From Streptomyces sp. TLI_053 (GTDB taxonomy: Bacteria > Actinomycetota > Actinomycetes > Streptomycetales > Streptomycetaceae), in NCBI RefSeq assembly GCF_900105395.1, contig NZ_LT629775.1, positions 5,106,001-5,170,000 on the forward strand: DNA of 64,000 nucleotides, in the 5' to 3' direction. The notes beneath the pieces are model-generated. The model had not been told where the DNA came from. It saw nothing but the letters and a program-made list of their open reading frames with translations, and did not search any database. Shown one piece after another: positions 25,307 to 34,438 of the stretch (position 1 is its first letter; the number at the start of each line of letters is the position of its first letter). Both the position numbers and the translations under genes were made by a program.

Positions 25307-26709
25307 TGACGGACCCCACCGCGCCCGCCCTGCCGCAGCAGCCGCCCCTGCTCCAGCTGGACGCGCTCGGCCCCGGCGAACCGTTCCGGGCCCGGCGCCG
25401 CACCGAGGTGAACGAGGTCACCGGCGCGCCGTTCGCCGAACTCAGCCTCGTCCCCAAGCTGTTCGTCACCCGGGCGATGCGCGCCCTGCACGCGGCCGAG
25501 TCGCTGCCGGCCGAGGAGCGCTTCGCCGCGCTGGCCCGGGCCGGCCGGATCTTCACCTCGGAAACCATCGACGGCCTGGACTTCCCGTCCTACGAGCGCG
25601 CCGTCGCCCGGGTCTCCGGGGTGCCGATCACGGTCGTCCGGGACGCCACCCGGGCCATCGCCGACTCGGCCGAGAAGGCCGGCTGGTCCGCCTACCGGGC
25701 CCGGCCGGCCGGCGCGGTGAGCGACTGGCGGGACGGCGCGACCCTCGACGGCAGCGCCGTCTGGACCCGGCGCGGCGAGGTCTTCGCCGTCCACGCGGCG
25801 GGCAACCACCCCGGCCCGCACGGACTCTGGCTGGAGGCGCTGGCGCTCGGCTACCGGGTCGCCGTCCGCCCCTCCCGCCGCGAACCGCTCACCCCGCACC
25901 GGCTGGTCACCGCGCTGCGGCTGGCGGGCTTCGCCGACGACCAGGTGATGCTGCTGCCCACCGACCACGAGGCCGCGGACGAGATCCTGGCCGGCGCCGA
26001 CCTGGGCATGGTCTACGGCGGCGACGAGGTGGTCCGCAAGTACGCGGGCAGCACCGTGCTGCCGCAGGGCCCCGGCCGGTCCAAGATCCTGGTCACCCGG
26101 GACACCGACTGGCGCGAGCACTTGGACACGATCGTCGACTCGATCGCCCACCAGGGCGGCGTGGCCTGCATCAACGCCACCGCCGTCCTGGTCGAGGGCG
26201 ACCCGGCACCGTTGGCCCGGGCGATCGCGGAGCGGCTGGCCGGGATCCCGAGCCTGCCGCCGGAGGACGAGAAGGCGGTGCTCTCGGTCCAGCCGGTGGC
26301 CGAGGCCCGGGCGATCGAGGCCTACCTGCTGCGCCGGGCGGCCGGCACCAGGGCCTGGCTCGGCGGGGACGGCGTGGTGGCCGAGCTCGGCGACGGCAGC
26401 GCGGTGCTGCGCCCGGCCGTGCACCAGCTGGACCGGCCGGACGCCGACCAGACCGGTGTCGAACTCGCCTTCCCCTGCGTCTGGGTGGCGCCGTGGACGC
26501 CGGAGGCGGGGGTGGCGCCGCTGCGGAACTCGCTGGTGCTGACCGCGCTCACCGGGGACGACGCGCTGTTCGACCGGCTGCTCCGGGAGCCGAGCATCAG
26601 CAACGTCTACCGGGGCGACCACCCGACGTACTGGATCCGGCCCGGGGTGCCGCACGACGGCTACCTGGGGGAGTTCCTGATGCGGACCAAGACCGTCATC
26701 CGGGGCTGA
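25306..26709 (+). CDS. LuxC/EhpG-like acyl reductase (aldehyde-dehydrogenase fold)
   Basis: The 467-residue protein resembles LuxC and phenazine EhpG reductases of the aldehyde-dehydrogenase superfamily. The nucleotide-binding region has AVHAAGNHPGPHGLW, and a catalytic-type Cys288 is in QGGVACINAT. It would take the acyl adenylate or thioester made by the preceding ligase and reduce it to an aldehyde with NADPH. The stop and start codons of the two genes share a base (TGATG), indicating coupled translation. It is the last gene of the plus-strand operon and is followed by a strong bidirectional terminator. Confidence 0.85.
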   Translation: MTDPTAPALPQQPPLLQLDALGPGEPFRARRRTEVNEVTGAPFAELSLVPKLFVTRAMRALHAAESLPAEERFAALARAGRIFTSETIDGLDFPSYERAVARVSGVPITVVRDATRAIADSAEKAGWSAYRARPAGAVSDWRDGATLDGSAVWTRRGEVFAVHAAGNHPGPHGLWLEALALGYRVAVRPSRREPLTPHRLVTALRLAGFADDQVMLLPTDHEAADEILAGADLGMVYGGDEVVRKYAGSTVLPQGPGRSKILVTRDTDWREHLDTIVDSIAHQGGVACINATAVLVEGDPAPLARAIAERLAGIPSLPPEDEKAVLSVQPVAEARAIEAYLLRRAAGTRAWLGGDGVVAELGDGSAVLRPAVHQLDRPDADQTGVELAFPCVWVAPWTPEAGVAPLRNSLVLTALTGDDALFDRLLREPSISNVYRGDHPTYWIRPGVPHDGYLGEFLMRTKTVIRG

Positions 26710-26723
26710 GCCGCAAGGACGGC

Positions 26724-26760
26724 GACGGGGCCCCGCGGGTACCGCCCGCGGGGCCCCGTC
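26724..26760. terminator. Bidirectional terminator between the two convergent biosynthetic operons
   Basis: A perfect 16-bp GC-rich inverted repeat (26724-26739 with 26745-26760, 5-nt loop) lies between the stop codons of the LuxC-like and CreD-like genes, which are only 59 bp apart. Confidence 0.85.
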
Positions 26761-26768
26761 GTGTCCGC

Positions 26769-28184
26769 TCAGTCACGCAGCGCCCGGTCGACCAGGGCGC
26801 CGGCCATGCCGGTGTACCCGGCCGGGTCGCACAGCCCGGCGATCTCCTCGGAGGTGAAGTGCCCCTCCAGTCCGTCCTGTTCGGCCAGGACCTCGGCCAG
26901 CGGCCGGCCCTCCCGGTCGGCGGTCAGCGAGGCCTCGGTGAGCAGTTGCCGGGCCACCGCCTTGCCGAGCTTCGGCGCCAGCCGGGCGGCGATCCGCTCG
27001 GAGACCAGCTGTCCGCCGGTGAGCCCCAGATTGGCCCGCATCCGCTCCGGGCGGACCAGCAGCCCCTGGGCCAGCTCCACCGAGGTGTGCGCGGCGCCGC
27101 CGGCCAGCCGCAGGCACTCGCGCAGCAGCAGCCACTCGGCGTGCCAGGCGCCGCCCGAGCGCTCGTCCTCGGTGACCAGGCACTGGGTCAGTCCGGCGGC
27201 GAGCACCGGGACCTGGAGGGCGGCGCTGCGCAGCAGGGTGGCGAGCACCGGGTTGCGCTTGTGCGGCATCGCGGAGGAGGCGCCGCGGCCGGCCGCCGCG
27301 GGTTCGACCACCTCGCCGACCTCGGTGCGGGTCAGCGACTGCACGTCCACCGCGATCTTGCCGAGCGCGCCGGCGGTGAAGGCCAGCGCGGCGGCCAGGT
27401 CGGCCATCGGGGTGCGCAGCGCGTGCCAGGGCAGCGCCGGGCGGGCGAGTCCGGTCTCGGCGGCGAAGGCGTCCAGCAGCCGGTCCAGGTAGGCGCCGGC
27501 GTCGACCTCCGGGTCGGGGCCGTCCAGCCGGGCGTACTCGAGGTAGCCGGCCAGGGTGCCGGCGGCGCCGCCCAGGGCGACCGGCAGCCCGTCCGCCAGC
27601 ACGGCGGCGAGCCGGCGGTCGGCGTCCAGCACCAGTCGGCGCCAGCCGGCCGCCTTGAGGCCGAAGGTGGTGGGTACCGCGTGCAGGGCGAGGGTGCGTC
27701 CGGCGAGCACGGTGTCCCGGTGTTCGGCGGCGAGGCCGGCGAGCGCGCGGGCGGTGCGGCCGAGGTCGGCGCGGATCAGGGCCAGGGTCCGGGCGGCGAC
27801 CAGCATGGCGCCGGTGTCCAGGATGTCCTGGCTGGTCGAGCCGCGGTGCACGTACTCGGCGGCGGACGGGTCCTCGGCGGCCACCGCCAGGGTCAGGGCC
27901 TGGACCAGGCCGACCACCGGATTGGCGGTCTCGCGGCAGGCGAGGGCCAGCGCCCGGACGTCGAACAGCTCGGTCCGGGCGGCCCGGGTGATCGCGGCGG
28001 CCGCGGCGGGCGGCACCGTGCCCAGGGCGGCCTGGGCACGGGCGAGGGCCGCTTCGGCGTCCAGCATGGCCTGGAGCCAGGCGCGGTCGGTGACGGCCGC
28101 CTCGGCCGGGGTGCCGGCCCGGACGGGGGAGAGCAGGCCGGTGTCGGGCTCCGCCGGGGCCGGCGGGCTGGGGTGTGCGGTCAT
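26769..28184 (-). CDS. creD: CreD-like nitrosuccinate lyase (aspartase/fumarase superfamily)
   Basis: The 471-residue protein has the superfamily signatures: GSTSQD (115-120) and the flexible signature loop GASSAMPHKRNP (301-312), which supplies the catalytic Ser. The overall layout is that of the carboxymuconate/adenylosuccinate lyase branch. CreD splits nitrosuccinate into fumarate and nitrous acid. The assignment rests on its 4-bp ATGA overlap with a CreE-like gene in a ligase-containing operon; on sequence alone it could be a muconate cycloisomerase-like lyase. It is the last gene of the four-gene minus-strand operon. Confidence 0.82.
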   Translation of the reverse strand: MTAHPSPPAPAEPDTGLLSPVRAGTPAEAAVTDRAWLQAMLDAEAALARAQAALGTVPPAAAAAITRAARTELFDVRALALACRETANPVVGLVQALTLAVAAEDPSAAEYVHRGSTSQDILDTGAMLVAARTLALIRADLGRTARALAGLAAEHRDTVLAGRTLALHAVPTTFGLKAAGWRRLVLDADRRLAAVLADGLPVALGGAAGTLAGYLEYARLDGPDPEVDAGAYLDRLLDAFAAETGLARPALPWHALRTPMADLAAALAFTAGALGKIAVDVQSLTRTEVGEVVEPAAAGRGASSAMPHKRNPVLATLLRSAALQVPVLAAGLTQCLVTEDERSGGAWHAEWLLLRECLRLAGGAAHTSVELAQGLLVRPERMRANLGLTGGQLVSERIAARLAPKLGKAVARQLLTEASLTADREGRPLAEVLAEQDGLEGHFTSEEIAGLCDPAGYTGMAGALVDRALRD

Positions 28185-30328
28185 ACGACGACGCCTCTCG
28201 GTCGGGACCCTGCCGGCTCTGCCGGCCCGTCGGACTCTACGGAGCGGTCGGTCGAGGTCGGCGCGGTGGCCCCGGTCGAGGTCGGCACGGTGGCCCCGGT
28301 CGCGGCCGGGGCGGCGGTCGGCCACTCGGGGGCCGGGGAGAGCGCCAGCACCGCCCGGGCGATGGCGTCGGAGTCGCCGAGGGTCACCGAGTCGACGCCG
28401 GGCCGGATGCCCGCCGCGGTGACCCAGTGCACCGACTCGGTCGGCACCCCGTACGCGAAGCGGCGCGGGTGCGCCCGGCCGCGGGCGTCCAGCAGCCGGT
28501 AGGGCCGCTCGGTGACGGCGAGGCCGCCGGTGGGGTAGCCCGTTCCGGCGGGTCCGGGGATCCGGTAGGTGGCGCACTGCTCGGTGTCCAGCAGGTGCCG
28601 CAGCAGGGGGTCGTCGGTGCGCCGCAGGTCGGGTTCCGGCAGCCGGGCCTCGACCAGGACGGTGGCCCGGACCGGCGGGCCCGGGACGGCGGTGGAGTGC
28701 GCGGCGAAGGCGGGGTCGACGGGGTCGATCCGGATCTCGGTGCCGGGGCCGAGGAGTTCCACCACCCCGGCCTCGATCAGCGCGATCAGCTGCTCGATCC
28801 GCTCCACCGGCGGTCCGATGGAGAGGAAGGCGTTCAGCGGGGTGTACCAGCCGTCGAGGTCGTCCCGGTAGGAGTCGCCCGCGATGCCGCTGTGGTCGAC
28901 CGCCATCCGGATCTCGTTGCGCAGGTCGCGCAGGACGTCCAGGGCGGCCTTGAGCGGGCCGCTGAGGTTCCCGGCCCTGGCCTCGGCGACGTCCTGGCGC
29001 AGATGGTCCAGCAGCCAGTCGCGGAAGTCCGCGCGGTCGGTGAACTCCCGTCCGGCGTAGGGGCGGGAGAGCCGGTCCCAGCTCCAGCGGTCGGCCTCGG
29101 GGACGCCGTGGTCGTCGAGGACGGCGGCCGGGTCGTCGGCGGTCAGGTAGCGGTCGGTGAACGCCTCGCGCTCGGCGCCGCGGGCCCGGGCGGCGAGCAG
29201 CGCGCCGTAGTAGACGGCCTCCACCTCGCGGGAGACCAGCGGCCAGAGGTCGGTGGCGAACCGCACCGGCCCGCCGCGGCGGGTGCGTTCCCGCAGCTCG
29301 GCGACCACCTCGGTGGTGAGCAGCCGGGGCAGGTGGCGCCCGTACGCGCCCTTCTCGTTCTCGCCGCGGGCGTGGTACGGGATGCCGCGCCGGGAGGTGG
29401 CGTACAGCCGGGGTTCGGCGCCGGAGGGCCGGTACACCAGGCCGCCGTCCGCCGGTTCGAACCGGCCGCCGCGGCCGAGGGTGAACAGGGCCATGTGGTC
29501 GAAGAAGTTGAGGCCGAGGCCGCGCAGCAGGACGGTCTGGCCCGGGCGCGCGGTGACGTGCACGTCGGCGGGGTTGGCGGGGGTGACGTAGTCGAGGTGG
29601 TGGATCCTGGCCAGGCTGGCGGTGCGGGCCTCGCGCGGGGTGGGCCGGGCGGGGAGGTGGCCCTGGGCGAGCACGATGGCGTCCAGCCGGTTGAGCCGGG
29701 TGCCGTCCTCCAGCCGGACGCCCTGGGGGCCGCCGGGGAAGCCGTGCGCGTCGGCCATCGCGACCGCCCGGGAGCGGTGCACCCGGACGGTGACGGTCGG
29801 CGGGGCGGCGGCGACCACGGCGCGGAAGGCGGCGTGCAGGTAGTGGCCGTAGAAGGCTCGGGTCGGGTAGGTGTTCGGCCCGAGGGCGGCGGCCTCGGCC
29901 AGCGCCGCCCCGTCGGGGCCGTCCGGTTGCCGGCCGGCGCCGTCCGGCGCGTGCGCGGGCGGTTCGTGGCGGCCGGGTTCGTGCCCGGCCGGGCCGAGCC
30001 CGCGGTCCGGCGCCCGGTCGGGACTGCCCCCGGGGGCAAGCGACTTCGCCCATTCGTACAGGCTGGGGCCGGGTTCGACGGGGCCGTCGATCCGGACGCT
30101 GTCGTCGGTGTACACGGTGATCTGGGAGGCCACCGTGTTCATCAGGAGGTGGCGGGACTGGTCGGTGCGCCAGACCCGGCCCGCGCCGGGGGGTGCCGGG
30201 TCGACCACGTGCACGGTGACGGTGGCCCCGGAGGGGCTGGACCGTTCGTTCGCGCAGAGTCGTTCCAGCACCGAGAGGCCGCGCGGACCGGCGCCGATGA
30301 CACAGACCTGGAGGTGACTGTCGATCAT
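28181..30328 (-). CDS. creE: CreE-like flavin-dependent L-aspartate N-monooxygenase
   Basis: The 715-residue protein opens with a FAD-binding motif VCVIGAGPRGLSVLERL (8-24) and shows the HLLMNTVASQITVYTDDSV stretch seen in CreE-type flavoproteins. An NADPH-binding second Rossmann region includes VLLRGLGLNFFDHMALF. CreE oxidises the amino group of L-aspartate stepwise to nitrosuccinate, the substrate of CreD. I chose the ATG at 30328 because it overlaps the preceding stop as ATGA; a GTG lies two codons earlier. The CreE-CreD pair defines the aspartate-nitrosuccinate route to nitrous acid used for N-N bond formation. Confidence 0.85.
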   Translation of the reverse strand: MIDSHLQVCVIGAGPRGLSVLERLCANERSSPSGATVTVHVVDPAPPGAGRVWRTDQSRHLLMNTVASQITVYTDDSVRIDGPVEPGPSLYEWAKSLAPGGSPDRAPDRGLGPAGHEPGRHEPPAHAPDGAGRQPDGPDGAALAEAAALGPNTYPTRAFYGHYLHAAFRAVVAAAPPTVTVRVHRSRAVAMADAHGFPGGPQGVRLEDGTRLNRLDAIVLAQGHLPARPTPREARTASLARIHHLDYVTPANPADVHVTARPGQTVLLRGLGLNFFDHMALFTLGRGGRFEPADGGLVYRPSGAEPRLYATSRRGIPYHARGENEKGAYGRHLPRLLTTEVVAELRERTRRGGPVRFATDLWPLVSREVEAVYYGALLAARARGAEREAFTDRYLTADDPAAVLDDHGVPEADRWSWDRLSRPYAGREFTDRADFRDWLLDHLRQDVAEARAGNLSGPLKAALDVLRDLRNEIRMAVDHSGIAGDSYRDDLDGWYTPLNAFLSIGPPVERIEQLIALIEAGVVELLGPGTEIRIDPVDPAFAAHSTAVPGPPVRATVLVEARLPEPDLRRTDDPLLRHLLDTEQCATYRIPGPAGTGYPTGGLAVTERPYRLLDARGRAHPRRFAYGVPTESVHWVTAAGIRPGVDSVTLGDSDAIARAVLALSPAPEWPTAAPAATGATVPTSTGATAPTSTDRSVESDGPAEPAGSRPRGVVV

Positions 30329-31560
30329 GCCCACGGCTCGAAATCGTAGTTGTGATCATCCGATGATGAAAAGGTCTTGGCGCCGTGCATCCAGGCCACC
30401 CGCTCGTGCAACTCGCCCTCGGAGAGGGCTCCGAGCAGCCGGTTCCTGACCCGCGCCGCCTCGCCCGCCGGGTGCCAGAGCCGGATCGACTCCCGGGCGG
30501 CACGCTGCACCGCCGCCGTCCGCGCCTGTCGTTCGGCGGCGAACCGGGCCAGTGTGCCGGTGACTTCAGTGGTCTCGACCATCAACTCGCCCAGCAGCAC
30601 GGCATCCTCCAGCGCCTGACAGGCGCCCTGGGCCGCGTAGTGCAGCATCGGATGGGCGGCGTCGCCGAGCAGCACCACCCGGCCGTCCGTCCACCGGCGC
30701 ACCGGGTCCCGGTCCACCAGCACCCAGGAGCGCCAGCCCTCGCCGAGCGCCAGCAGCCGCCGGGCGTTCGGCGCGGTCAGACCGGCCAGCTGCTCCGCGA
30801 CCACCTCCTCGGTGACCGGGACGTTGGCGAGCGCCTCGGTGGCGCCGTTGTCCCGGGAGGCGGCCAGGTTGAGGAACGCCCCGCCGGCGATCGGGTAGTG
30901 GACGAAGTGGCAGTGCGGGCCGGTCCACCAGGTCACCGAGGTGGTCAGTCGCAGCTCCTCGGGGACCAGCTCCATCGGGATCACCGCCCGGTAGACGGTG
31001 ATCCCGGAGATCCGCGGCTCGCCGTCGCCGACCAGCCGGGCGCGGACCGCCGAGTGGATGCCGTCCGCCCCCACCAGCACGTCGCCGCGGACCGCGCCGC
31101 CGTCCGCCAGCAGCGCGGTGGCACCGTCGGCGTCCTGCCGGTAGCCGGTGACGGCGGTCGCGGCGCGCAGCTCGATCCGGGGCTCGTCCCGGCAGGCGCG
31201 CAGCAGCAGCCCGTGCAGCTCGGCCCGGTGCACCACCACGTACGGGTTGCCGAACCGCTGCCGGTAGCGCTCGGTGAGGGTCAGGCTGGTGACGTGCTCG
31301 CCGGTGACCCCGTCCATGAAGCGCAGTTCGGCCATGTGCACCCCGGCCGCCCGGACGGCGTCGCCGAGGCCGAGCCGCTCCAGCGCGAGGATGCCGTTCG
31401 GCGCGATCTGGATGCCCGCCCCGATCTCGGCGAACTCCGGCGCCCGCTCCAGCACCACCGCCCGGTGGCCGGCCCGGGCGAGGGCCAGCGCGGCGGCCAG
31501 CCCGCCGATCCCGCCGCCCGCCACCAGGACGGTGACCGGTGCGCCGTGGCGCGCCGTCAC
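30325..31560 (-). CDS. FAD-dependent aromatic monooxygenase, salicylate-hydroxylase-like
   Basis: The 411-residue class A flavin monooxygenase has the GxGxxG motif VLVAGGGIGGLAAALALARAG, the DG motif VLVGADGIHSAVRARL and the GD motif VVLLGDAAHPMLHYAAQGA. The fold branch matches salicylate 1-hydroxylase and 3-hydroxybenzoate or 6-hydroxynicotinate monooxygenases, which hydroxylate, sometimes with decarboxylation, next to a phenol. An aminohydroxybenzoate is a reasonable substrate here. The start is a GTG at 31560 overlapping the ligase stop (GTGA); its own stop overlaps the CreE-like start. Confidence 0.88.
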   Translation of the reverse strand: MTARHGAPVTVLVAGGGIGGLAAALALARAGHRAVVLERAPEFAEIGAGIQIAPNGILALERLGLGDAVRAAGVHMAELRFMDGVTGEHVTSLTLTERYRQRFGNPYVVVHRAELHGLLLRACRDEPRIELRAATAVTGYRQDADGATALLADGGAVRGDVLVGADGIHSAVRARLVGDGEPRISGITVYRAVIPMELVPEELRLTTSVTWWTGPHCHFVHYPIAGGAFLNLAASRDNGATEALANVPVTEEVVAEQLAGLTAPNARRLLALGEGWRSWVLVDRDPVRRWTDGRVVLLGDAAHPMLHYAAQGACQALEDAVLLGELMVETTEVTGTLARFAAERQARTAAVQRAARESIRLWHPAGEAARVRNRLLGALSEGELHERVAWMHGAKTFSSSDDHNYDFEPWA

Positions 31561-33137
31561 CGGACCGGCCCGTCGTCCTCGGTGGCCGCCAGCCGGCGGG
31601 CCAGTTCCAGCCGCTTGATCTTGGTGGTGGCGGTGGCCGGGAGCTCGCCCAGCCGCCACTGCACCGGATCGGCCATCGGCGGCAGGCCGGCGGCGGCGGC
31701 GCGCCAGGCGGCCGGTTCGACCGGCAGGTCGTCCTTGGTGCAGATCACCGGCACCGCCCGGCCGTCCGCGCCGGGGACGATCACCACCTCGGCGAGCTGG
31801 GGGAGGCGGGCGAACAGCGCGTCCTCGGCGGCCAGGGTGGAGCCGAAGCCCTCGATCAGGTCGACCTCGCGGTCCAGCAGGTGCACGCAGCCCCAGCGGG
31901 TGCGGTAGCCGACGTCGCCCATCCGCCACCAGCCGTCCTCGACCTGCCGGTCGTACCGGGCCTGCTCGCCGAGGTAGGTGACGATCCGGCCGTCGCTGCG
32001 GACCTCGATGTAGCCGGGGTTGTCCGCCGACGGCGGCCGGCCGTCGCGGCTCACCACCCGGACGTCGGTGAAGCCGGGGAAGGGCATGCCCACGCAGCGG
32101 CCGTCCGCGTCCGCGCCGCGCCGCCGGGAGAACGAGCGCACCACGGCCGGGCCGACCTCGCTCTGCCCGTACAGCTGGCCGAAGACCGGCGCGGTGCGGG
32201 CGGAGGCGTCGAGCATGGTCCGCACGGTGCGGGGGTGGATCGCGTCGAAGGTGGAGGAGAACAGCTTGACGTTGGCCAGCGGGCGGCGCGGGTCCTCGGC
32301 GAGTTCCTCCCACTCCATGAAGGAGTTGGGGTGGGCCTCCAGGATCCCGGGGCGCAGCCGGGCGAACAGCTCGGCCACGTGCCCGGCCTCCGAGTGGGCC
32401 AGCACCAGGATCGGGAAGCCGCGGAACAGCGAGATCGCCAGCGCGGTGATCAGCCGGGAGTGGACGAAGGAGACGTGGATGGCGATGGTCTCCCGGCCCG
32501 GGACCACCGGGCGCAGCACGAGCGCCTGCGGGCGGTAGCGGGCCTCCAGGGTGCGGCCGGTGTGCACGGCCAGCTTGGGCGTGCCGGTGGTGCCGGAGGT
32601 GTGGGTGATCAGCGTCGGGCGGTCCGGCGGCGCGGTGACCGGCGCGACCCGGGGCGAGCCGGCCAGTGCGGCGAGCTCGACCGCGCCGGGGTGGCTGCCG
32701 GAGGCCAGCAGGACGGTGGCGGCCAGGTCGAAGACCTCGGCCGGCAGCTCCTTGGCGAGCTTGACCGCGTCGGTGACCAGGAACGGTTCGTCGGTGCGGC
32801 GGACCAGCTCGGCGACGGTCTCCCCGTCCAGCTGGGGCGAGAGCAGCACCGGGACGGCGCCGATCCGGGCCGTGGCGCAGGCGAGCAGGGTGATGTCGAA
32901 GCTGTTCGACTTGTGGACCACCACCCGGCGGCCCGGCCGGACCCCGGCCGCCCACAGCCGGGAGGCGTGGTCGTCGACCAGGTCGGCGAGCTCGGCGACG
33001 GTGGACCGCCGGCCCAGCTCGGGGGCGATGTCGAGGTCGTGGTCGAGGATCACCACGTTCGCGCCGTTCCGGACGGCGGCCCGCTCGAAGAGCGTGCCCA
33101 GTCGGATTCCCCGGTTGGCAATGCGCTGAAGGAGCAC
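31557..33137 (-). CDS. AMP-forming ligase, candidate diazotase (CreM/AvaA6-like)
   Basis: The 526-residue ANL-superfamily protein has the P-loop ITHTSGTTGTPKL (177-189), the GQLYGQSEVGP motif, the WWRMGDVG hinge aspartate region, and a C-terminal TTKIKRLEL lysine motif. Sequence alone says acyl-CoA-ligase-like. Its place at the head of an operon with CreE and CreD homologues suggests the ATP-dependent diazotase role shown for CreM and AvaA6, which activate nitrite and join it to an arylamine. A conventional acyl ligase remains possible. The GTG start has a GAGGG site at 7 nt. Confidence 0.78.
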   Translation of the reverse strand: MLLQRIANRGIRLGTLFERAAVRNGANVVILDHDLDIAPELGRRSTVAELADLVDDHASRLWAAGVRPGRRVVVHKSNSFDITLLACATARIGAVPVLLSPQLDGETVAELVRRTDEPFLVTDAVKLAKELPAEVFDLAATVLLASGSHPGAVELAALAGSPRVAPVTAPPDRPTLITHTSGTTGTPKLAVHTGRTLEARYRPQALVLRPVVPGRETIAIHVSFVHSRLITALAISLFRGFPILVLAHSEAGHVAELFARLRPGILEAHPNSFMEWEELAEDPRRPLANVKLFSSTFDAIHPRTVRTMLDASARTAPVFGQLYGQSEVGPAVVRSFSRRRGADADGRCVGMPFPGFTDVRVVSRDGRPPSADNPGYIEVRSDGRIVTYLGEQARYDRQVEDGWWRMGDVGYRTRWGCVHLLDREVDLIEGFGSTLAAEDALFARLPQLAEVVIVPGADGRAVPVICTKDDLPVEPAAWRAAAAGLPPMADPVQWRLGELPATATTKIKRLELARRLAATEDDGPVR

Positions 33138-33254
33138 CGTTCCGCCCTCTCGTGGGATTAGGGTCGCTGTGCTTTCAGGGGTGTCGTCCCGGGGATGTGC
33201 CGCCGGGATCTCGTGCCAGGAGCCTTTTCCGGATGTCTTTCAGGGGGGGGCGGT

Positions 33255-33812
33255 TCAGCTTTCCTTCTCGACGACCCGCTTGATCCGCTCCAGGGTCACC
33301 CCGAGGTCGGCGGCGACCTTGTCGCCCCACTCGGCGAAGAAGCGGCGCTTCGCGTCCTCGTCCATCCCGGCGGTGATGCCCCGGATCCCCTCGGTGGCGG
33401 AGCCCATCCGGAAGTGGTGCACCAGCACGCTGTGGTCCGCCTCCGGGTCCGCGCCGGGGGCCACGTCGAAAGCCCAGACGCTGTCCTGGGCGCGGCCGCC
33501 GGTGTCCCGCATGGCCCAGCGGAAGGTCCGGCCGGGCTCGGCCGCGACCACCTCGGCGTGGGTGTACCAGGTGCCGCGGACCACCGGCGCCCAGGCGACC
33601 ACGTCCGGGCTGCGCAGGTTCTCGCCGCGGAACACCGAACCGACCTCGGCGGGCGCGCCGGAGACCCAGCTGCCGCCCTGGCATTCCGGGCTCCACTCGC
33701 CGCAGCGCGGGAGGTCGCTGATCACCGAATAGATCTCGTCGGGGGTGGCGGAAATCCGGATCTCGGCCCGGGAACGGAAAAGCGGGGCGTTTTCTGCGGT
33801 GTTTTCTCCCAT
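33255..33812 (-). CDS. SRPBCC-family (polyketide cyclase/dehydratase-like) protein
   Basis: The 185-residue protein has the START/Bet v 1-like pattern of SRPBCC proteins: RAEIRISATPDEIYSVISDL near the N-terminus, then CGEWSPECQGGSW, GSVFRGEN and WAFDVAPG. A long C-terminal helix follows (GITAGMDEDAKRRFFAEWGD). Such proteins bind hydrophobic ligands; some catalyse cyclisation, others are carriers or lyases. It is on the same strand as the ligase operon, about 117 bp upstream of its first gene, so co-regulation is plausible but its function is not readable. Confidence 0.82.
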   Translation of the reverse strand: MGENTAENAPLFRSRAEIRISATPDEIYSVISDLPRCGEWSPECQGGSWVSGAPAEVGSVFRGENLRSPDVVAWAPVVRGTWYTHAEVVAAEPGRTFRWAMRDTGGRAQDSVWAFDVAPGADPEADHSVLVHHFRMGSATEGIRGITAGMDEDAKRRFFAEWGDKVAADLGVTLERIKRVVEKES

Positions 33813-33932
33813 GGCCGGAATCCTGGGCGGCGGCCCGCGGGAGGGTCAAAGGCGTACCGACGGGTCCGTCAAGTCCGGCCGTGGACCTGACACATCGCGT
33901 CCGGAACCGGTTCGGGGGCCACCGGCCGGATG

Positions 33933-34403
33933 CTAAAGAGGTGCGCCGGGGCGTGACCCGGACGGCACGTCCCGGAGGTCGAGGCCGAAGTGCAGTGCCG
34001 TGACCGCCATCCGGTGCGCGTGGTAGAACCGGTGCGCGCCGTGGTTGGCCGTGCCGGAGTCCAGTTCGATCCGGACGCAGCCGGCCGCCGCGGCCCGTTC
34101 GCGGAGCACCGCGAACAGCCGGCCGCCGACGCCGGCGGATCGGGTCGACGGCGCGGTCACCAGGTCGTCGACGAAGAACAGCCGCCCCCGGCTGGTGGCC
34201 AGGACCCGGTGCGAGGCCACCGCCAGGCAGCGGCCCCGGCCGTCGTACGCGGCGGTGAACACCAGGCCCTGGGCGTGCGCCTCGGCCGCGAAGGCGGCGA
34301 AGCCGTCCGCCCCGAGCGCCGGGCGCAGCGCCAGCAGCAGCGGCGCGACGTCCCGCAGCAGGGCGGGCCCGTCCGGCCCGACGTCCACGAAGCGGAGTTC
34401 CAT
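33933..34403 (-). CDS. GNAT-family N-acetyltransferase
   Basis: The 156-residue protein shows the GNAT acetyl-CoA-binding motif A (VDDLVTAPSTRSAGVGGRLF, about residues 78-97) and motif B (ELDSGTANHGAHRFYHAHRM). The domain is complete and of normal length. The acceptor is unknown; members acetylate antibiotics, amino acids, polyamines or proteins. It lies between the SRPBCC gene and the TetR regulator, on the same strand, and may add self-resistance or tailoring to the cluster. Confidence 0.85.
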   Translation of the reverse strand: MELRFVDVGPDGPALLRDVAPLLLALRPALGADGFAAFAAEAHAQGLVFTAAYDGRGRCLAVASHRVLATSRGRLFFVDDLVTAPSTRSAGVGGRLFAVLRERAAAAGCVRIELDSGTANHGAHRFYHAHRMAVTALHFGLDLRDVPSGSRPGAPL

Positions 34404-34438
34404 CTTTCCGTGCCCCCGTCGGTGGTGGTGGTCCGGTT

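Noticed and set aside
26769..28184. Plain adenylosuccinate lyase (purB) or carboxymuconate cycloisomerase assignment for the lyase
   Set aside because: Only family-level motifs support these. The 4-bp overlap with a CreE-like gene and the cluster context favour nitrosuccinate lyase; neighbouring purine or protocatechuate genes are absent.
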